Shown one piece after another: positions 5,097 through 7,817 of a stretch of DNA of 7,817 bases. Within the stretch, counting starts at the first letter, position 1; every line of letters starts with the position of its first letter. This DNA comes from an uncultured Oscillospiraceae bacterium (lineage in GTDB: Bacteria > Bacillota_A > Clostridia > Oscillospirales > Oscillospiraceae). The stretch spans positions 1 through 7,817 of the forward strand of contig CAKTNU010000080.1 in assembly GCA_934589325.1 (NCBI GenBank). The letters are read 5' to 3'. Position numbers and translations under genes: made by a program. The notes under the pieces were generated by a model. The model was not told where the DNA came from and searched no databases. It saw nothing but the letters and a program-made list of their open reading frames with translations.

Positions 5097-6713
5097 ATGA
5101 AAAAGAAAATCCTTGCGATCCTCATCCTGGCGGCAATGCTCGTCTGCCTGCTGCCCACAGCCGCGTTCGCGGTAAAGCCGGGCGATAAGCTGCCTTATTC
5201 GTATTTCTGCGACGCGTGCGGTCAAACTGCTCTGCATATGTATCTGGACGGATATACGAAGGGCACGTATAATGCCAGCTTTGGCGACTACTTTCACATT
5301 ATACATGGGCATGACGATTGGGACCATAAGATCGATAGTGACCAGCGCTGCTTTAGGCCCCAATTTGGCGATTACACCATCGAATACGCTCAGCTCTCGG
5401 CCTCAAGCGGTCAGGATCCCGCCCGCTATCACAAGGCAACCTGCGTCTGCGGACTCTCCTTAAATAAGGAGCACAACTATTCGGAATACCAGTCCGGCAA
5501 GCGTACCTGCTCCGACTGCGGCTATGTGCAGACCTGCGACCACAGCGGCAACACCAATCCAAACTGTTATGACACCACCTGCTCTGTCTGCGGAGGCACT
5601 GTCCCCGGCACAGGCGGACACACCCGCGCACAGTTCAAGCACGATGAGCGCGGCCACTGGGCATATTGCTCCAAGTGCGACACCATTCTCGGCAGAGTGC
5701 TTGCGCACACGTGGGACGGCGGCGTCGTCACCGATCCCGGCACCTGCCTCACCTCCGGTACGCTGAAGTACACCTGCACCGCCTGCGGTGAGACCAAGAC
5801 CGAGAGTATCACCGGTGAGCACGACTACAAGGATGCGCACGACGCTGACCGCCACTATAAGGAGTGCAGCATCTGCGGCAATAAGATAAGCAGCGAAGCG
5901 CACATATGGGATGATGGCGTCGTCACCGACCCCGGCACCTGCATCGTTCCCGGCTCCATAAAGTACACCTGCACCGTCTGCAGCGAGACCAGGACCGAAA
6001 GCATCATGGGTGAGCACGACTACAAGGATGCGTATGATCAGACCAGTCACTATAAAGAATGCAGCATCTGCGAAGATAAGATAGACGTTGAGGCTCATAA
6101 ATGGGACGACGGAGTTGTCACTCAGGAGCCGACTTGCCTTGTCTCCGGCATAATCGAGTACACCTGTACCGTCTGCAGTGCCAAGAACTGCGACGATCTG
6201 GAGGGCGACCACGATTATAAGGATGCGCATGATGCGGATAATCACTATAAGGAGTGCAGCCTCTGCGGAGATAAGAAAGACATCGAAGCGCACATATGGG
6301 ATGAGGGCGTTGTAACCGATCCCGGCACCTGCGTCACTCCCGGCTCTGTAAAGTACACCTGCACTGTCTGCAGCGAGACCAAGACCGAAAGCATCACCGG
6401 CGATCATGATTATAAGGATGCACATGATGCCGACAGCCACTATCAGGAGTGCGGCCTCTGCGGAGATAAGAAAGACGTTGAGGCTCATAAATTTGTCTGG
6501 AAGATCGACCGTGAGGCAACGACCAAGACCGAGGGCGAGAAGCACGAGGAGTGCAACGTCTGCGGATACGGAAAAGAGCATGTCAGCATACCGAAGCTCA
6601 CGCCGGACGAAAAACCCCGCACCGGAGATGCATCGCTCGTGTGGCTCGTGCTGCTTGCAGTCAGCGGCAGCGGCGCGGTATTAACATTTGGCATCAAGCG
6701 CCGGAAAGCGTAA
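5097..6713 (+). CDS. secreted Cys-rich repeat protein with wall-anchor-like C-terminus
   Basis: A 538-residue extracellular protein of unknown function. A signal peptide (1-25) ends PTAAFA before VKPGDK. Residues 26-203 form a Cys/His-rich N-terminal region with several CxxC pairs (FCDACGQ, TCVCG, TCSDCG, TCSVCGG, YCSKCD). Four exact 65-residue repeats follow (204-268, 269-333, 334-398, 399-463). Each begins H-x-W-D-x-G-V-V-T and contains PTC or PGTC, YTCTxC, HDYKDA and HYxECxxC. A fifth partial unit (464-500) ends CNVCGYGKEH. The C-terminus is KPRTGD (506-511), a hydrophobic span and KRRKA, resembling a sortase signal with Lys in place of Leu. Similar HxW...PTC...CTVC repeats are common in gut Firmicutes surface proteins. 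AAGGAG (5085-5090) lies 6 nt before the ATG. The CxxC pairs could bind metal or form disulfides; neither is shown. Confidence 0.9.
   Translation: MKKKILAILILAAMLVCLLPTAAFAVKPGDKLPYSYFCDACGQTALHMYLDGYTKGTYNASFGDYFHIIHGHDDWDHKIDSDQRCFRPQFGDYTIEYAQLSASSGQDPARYHKATCVCGLSLNKEHNYSEYQSGKRTCSDCGYVQTCDHSGNTNPNCYDTTCSVCGGTVPGTGGHTRAQFKHDERGHWAYCSKCDTILGRVLAHTWDGGVVTDPGTCLTSGTLKYTCTACGETKTESITGEHDYKDAHDADRHYKECSICGNKISSEAHIWDDGVVTDPGTCIVPGSIKYTCTVCSETRTESIMGEHDYKDAYDQTSHYKECSICEDKIDVEAHKWDDGVVTQEPTCLVSGIIEYTCTVCSAKNCDDLEGDHDYKDAHDADNHYKECSLCGDKKDIEAHIWDEGVVTDPGTCVTPGSVKYTCTVCSETKTESITGDHDYKDAHDADSHYQECGLCGDKKDVEAHKFVWKIDREATTKTEGEKHEECNVCGYGKEHVSIPKLTPDEKPRTGDASLVWLVLLAVSGSGAVLTFGIKRRKA
5706..6485 (+). 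repeat. 4 x 195-bp in-frame tandem repeat
   Basis: Units are at 5706-5900, 5901-6095, 6096-6290 and 6291-6485, all exactly 195 bp (65 codons). Each unit encodes Cys at positions 14, 24, 27, 54 and 57 and His at 1, 39 and 50; unit 3 has an extra Cys (SAKNCDD). Unit junctions alternate in DNA. Junctions 1/2 and 3/4 share GAAGCGCACATATGGGATGA; junctions 2/3 and 4/tail share GACGTTGAGGCTCATAAAT. This implies a 390-bp higher-order duplication. Confidence 0.92.
6615..6713 (+). other. sortase-type cell-wall sorting signal (variant)
   Basis: The last 32 residues of the repeat protein have the three-part layout of a wall-sorting signal. PRTGD (507-511, preceded by Lys) is followed by a hydrophobic stretch from LVWLVLLAVS to about FGI, and the chain ends KRRKA. 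The canonical motif is LPxTG; here the first position is Lys, giving KPRTG. PxTGD variants are frequent in Clostridia. Anchoring by a sortase is inferred; no sortase gene is in the window. Confidence 0.75.
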
Positions 6714-6731
6714 AAAAAGCACTTAGCGCTA

Positions 6732-6760
6732 TTGCACAGGTAATTTTTCTCTGATATAAT
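6732..6760 (+). promoter_or_regulatory. promoter of the TetR-family gene
   Basis: TTGCAC (-35, 6732-6737), a 17-bp spacer and TATAAT (-10, 6755-6760) are seen. Spacing and sequence parallel the promoter at 5008-5036. No terminator is visible in the 83 bp after the repeat-protein gene, so read-through from that gene is also possible. Confidence 0.72.
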
Positions 6761-6776
6761 TGATTAGAAAAGTCAA
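6749..6776 (+). promoter_or_regulatory. candidate TetR operator, copy 2
   Basis: CTCTGATATAATTGATTA (6749-6766) differs at one base from the copy at 5025-5042. It is followed by the same half-sites, TTGATT (6760-6765) and AGTCAA (6771-6776), here 5 bp apart instead of 2. The position across the -10 and start point of the TetR gene suits autorepression. The protein-DNA link is inference. Confidence 0.5.
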
Positions 6777-6796
6777 CTTATTCAGGGAGGTATCCG

Positions 6797-7510
6797 ATGC
6801 CGAAGGGACTACAGCCTAAGGGTCTTGCCCGGCGGGACAAAATGCTGCTGGCGGCGATCACACATTTTCTCGCCGACGGCTACGAAAAAACGACCACCGC
6901 ATCGATCGCGAAGGCCGCCGGTATGTCCGCGTCGTCGTTCTTCGCCGCATTTGAGAACAAGGAGGCTCTGCTCCTGCTGCTGGTGCAGCATATGTTCTCC
7001 AACCAGTTTGACGAGATCTTCAGTATTCTTGGCAACAGCGCGGAGCCTGTGATGATATACGCCGCGGAGACCGCTCTCCAGCTCCATCTGGCGGAGCTGT
7101 CGGAGCCGCTACGGGAGCTTTATGTCACGGCATATTCCCTGCCGTCCACCTCTGAATACATTTATAAGAACACCTCGCAGAAAATTGAGCTGATGTTTGC
7201 GCAGTATATGCCGGGCAGCTCTGCGCGTGATTTCTATGAGCTGGAGATCGCCTCGGCGGGAATAATGCGCGGCTTTATGGCCAAGCGATGTGACGTGTAT
7301 TTCACGATGAACGACAAGCTGCGCCGTTTCCTCGGCTGCTGCTTCACGCTGTACCGTGTGCCGCAGAGTCTGCAGGAGCAGGTGATAGAATCGGTGCTTG
7401 AGATGGATCTGCATTCGACGGCAGTCAGCATTGTCGCGGGTGTTGTGGCACAGGCGGAGGCCGGGTTTGAAGCAATAATGCACCGTACCGACAGTTCGGT
7501 ACGTGATTAG
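6797..7510 (+). CDS. TetR/AcrR-family transcriptional regulator
   Basis: A 237-residue DNA-binding regulator, probably a dimeric repressor released by a small ligand. The N-terminal TetR domain (about 12-62) has the family pattern: FLADGYEKTTTASIAKAAGM (24-43), SASSFFAAFENKEALL (44-59), with the recognition helix around 43-51. The usual Tyr of the YxxFxxK motif is Phe. The all-helical C-terminal half (about 70-225) is the ligand/dimer domain; its ligand cannot be read from sequence. GGGAGG lies 6 nt before the ATG. It lies 83 bp downstream of the secreted repeat-protein gene on the same strand and shares a promoter block with it, so that gene is its best target candidate. The downstream MFS gene is convergent, and its promoter is outside the window. 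Confidence 0.92.
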   Translation: MPKGLQPKGLARRDKMLLAAITHFLADGYEKTTTASIAKAAGMSASSFFAAFENKEALLLLLVQHMFSNQFDEIFSILGNSAEPVMIYAAETALQLHLAELSEPLRELYVTAYSLPSTSEYIYKNTSQKIELMFAQYMPGSSARDFYELEIASAGIMRGFMAKRCDVYFTMNDKLRRFLGCCFTLYRVPQSLQEQVIESVLEMDLHSTAVSIVAGVVAQAEAGFEAIMHRTDSSVRD

Positions 7511-7516
7511 GGGGAG

Positions 7517-7550
7517 AGACGGGCCGAGTTGATATCAACTCGGCCCGTCT
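7517..7550. terminator. palindromic terminator between TetR and MFS genes
   Basis: A perfect 34-bp palindrome with no central spacer: arm AGACGGGCCGAGTTGAT (7517-7533) and its exact inverse (7534-7550). It is followed on the plus strand by TATCTTTTC. It lies 7 bp after the TetR stop and 8 bp from the MFS stop on the other strand. The plus strand has the better T-run; on the minus strand CTCCCC follows, so termination there is less certain. Confidence 0.85.
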
Positions 7551-7557
7551 TATCTTT

Positions 7558-7817
7558 TCACTTTCCCCTGAGTCTGCTCGACGCGATATAGAGCGGTATT
7601 GCAACAAGCTGAGCCGCTACAGAGACGACTATCATAGCCGGAATACTGAGATCATACAGCACGCCCATAAGCCAGCTGCCGAGGAACCAGAATGCGCCGA
7701 ACGAACATTCGAAAATGCCGTAGCCGGTGGCGCGGCTGGTCTTCGGCACCATGCTCGTCACAGCCGCTTTGAGTATAGACTCCTGCGCGCCCATGCCGAC
7801 GCCCCACAGCGCTATAC
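7558..7817 (-). CDS. MFS transporter, C-terminal part (runs off the right edge)
   Basis: The last 85 or so residues of a major facilitator superfamily membrane protein, open to the window edge on the minus strand. The visible part reads IALWGVGMGAQESILKAAV, then SMVPKTSRATGYGIFECSFG, FWFLGSWLMGVLYDLSIPAM, a final hydrophobic helix and SSRLRGK. The VPxxxRATGYGIFE segment and GSWLMGVLYD are typical of the cytoplasmic loop and last helices of MFS drug or sugar-type exporters. The ATG at 7794 is internal, not the start. The substrate cannot be inferred from this fragment. It converges on the TetR gene across a shared palindrome. Confidence 0.85.
   Translation of the reverse strand, partial: IALWGVGMGAQESILKAAVTSMVPKTSRATGYGIFECSFGAFWFLGSWLMGVLYDLSIPAMIVVSVAAQLVAIPLYIASSRLRGK

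Noticed and set aside
5097..5150. Lipobox at Cys17 of the repeat protein (LVC).
   Set aside because: Val at -1 does not fit the G/A/S rule, and a good signal peptidase I site (AFA) follows at 23-25.
5706..6485. CRISPR-like regular repetition.
   Set aside because: The units are contiguous, 195 bp long, in frame and translated; there are no unique spacers.
5460..6581. 373-residue open frame antisense to the repeat protein, with many hydrophobic stretches.
   Set aside because: It exists because the 195-bp repeats keep the antisense frame open in every unit. It has no ribosome binding site or family resemblance, and the sense strand has a signal peptide, repeats and an anchor.
6714..6731. Terminator after the repeat-protein gene.
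   Set aside because: AGCGCT is the only self-complementary element, and the A-run precedes it; no stable stem plus T-tract is present.
7529..7538. TTGATATCAA in the centre of the terminator palindrome as a third TetR operator.
   Set aside because: It shares only TTGAT with the other sites, lacks the 18-bp block, and is explained by hairpin symmetry.

Overview
The window reads as chromosomal DNA of a Gram-positive, moderately GC-rich anaerobe of the class Clostridia, most likely a gut Oscillospiraceae/Ruminococcaceae-type bacterium. This is inferred from several things: an infC-rpmI-rplT operon behind a Firmicutes-style attenuated leader, strong AGGAGG ribosome binding sites, sigma-A promoters with 17-bp spacers, a PF06541-type membrane protein, a double-OB SSB-like protein, and a secreted Cys-rich repeat protein with a PxTGD cell-wall sorting tail. 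No mobile element, CRISPR array, tRNA or rRNA was seen.

Layout. (1) 25-1425, minus strand: a complete translation operon, infC-rpmI-rplT (IF3, L35, L20). It has a consensus extended -10 promoter, a leader of about 155 nt, and a very stable intrinsic terminator ending just before the infC ribosome binding site. infC has no ATG/GTG/TTG at a sensible place. Its N-terminus and its perfect GGAGGTGA point to an ATC start at 1235, the rare-start habit known for infC. (2) 1426-1596: gene-free, with A/T tracts and a perfect 10-bp inverted repeat. (3) 1597-3726: a small PF06541-like membrane protein (+), converging on and overlapping a SHOCT-domain membrane protein (-). The latter is probably translated by coupling to deoC (deoxyribose-phosphate aldolase, -). 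Divergent from deoC is a two-OB-fold SSB-like protein (+). (4) 3728-4967: a long hairpin, then a trxB-trxA pair on the minus strand from a near-consensus promoter. The TrxB homologue is short and lacks the usual NADPH-binding motifs, so it may take electrons from ferredoxin.

(5) 5008-7510, plus strand: a secreted protein with four exact-length 65-residue CxxC-rich repeats and a wall-anchor-like C-terminus, followed by a TetR-family regulator. Their two promoters share a 17/18-identical block over the -10 and downstream, each followed by TTGATT...AGTCAA half-sites. This suggests the regulator controls both itself and the surface protein. (6) 7517-7817: a near-perfect palindromic terminator between the TetR gene and the C-terminal end of an MFS transporter entering from the right edge.

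The best candidates for something new are the TetR/surface-protein pair with its shared operator, the repeat protein itself, and the pyridine-nucleotide-independent-looking thioredoxin reductase.
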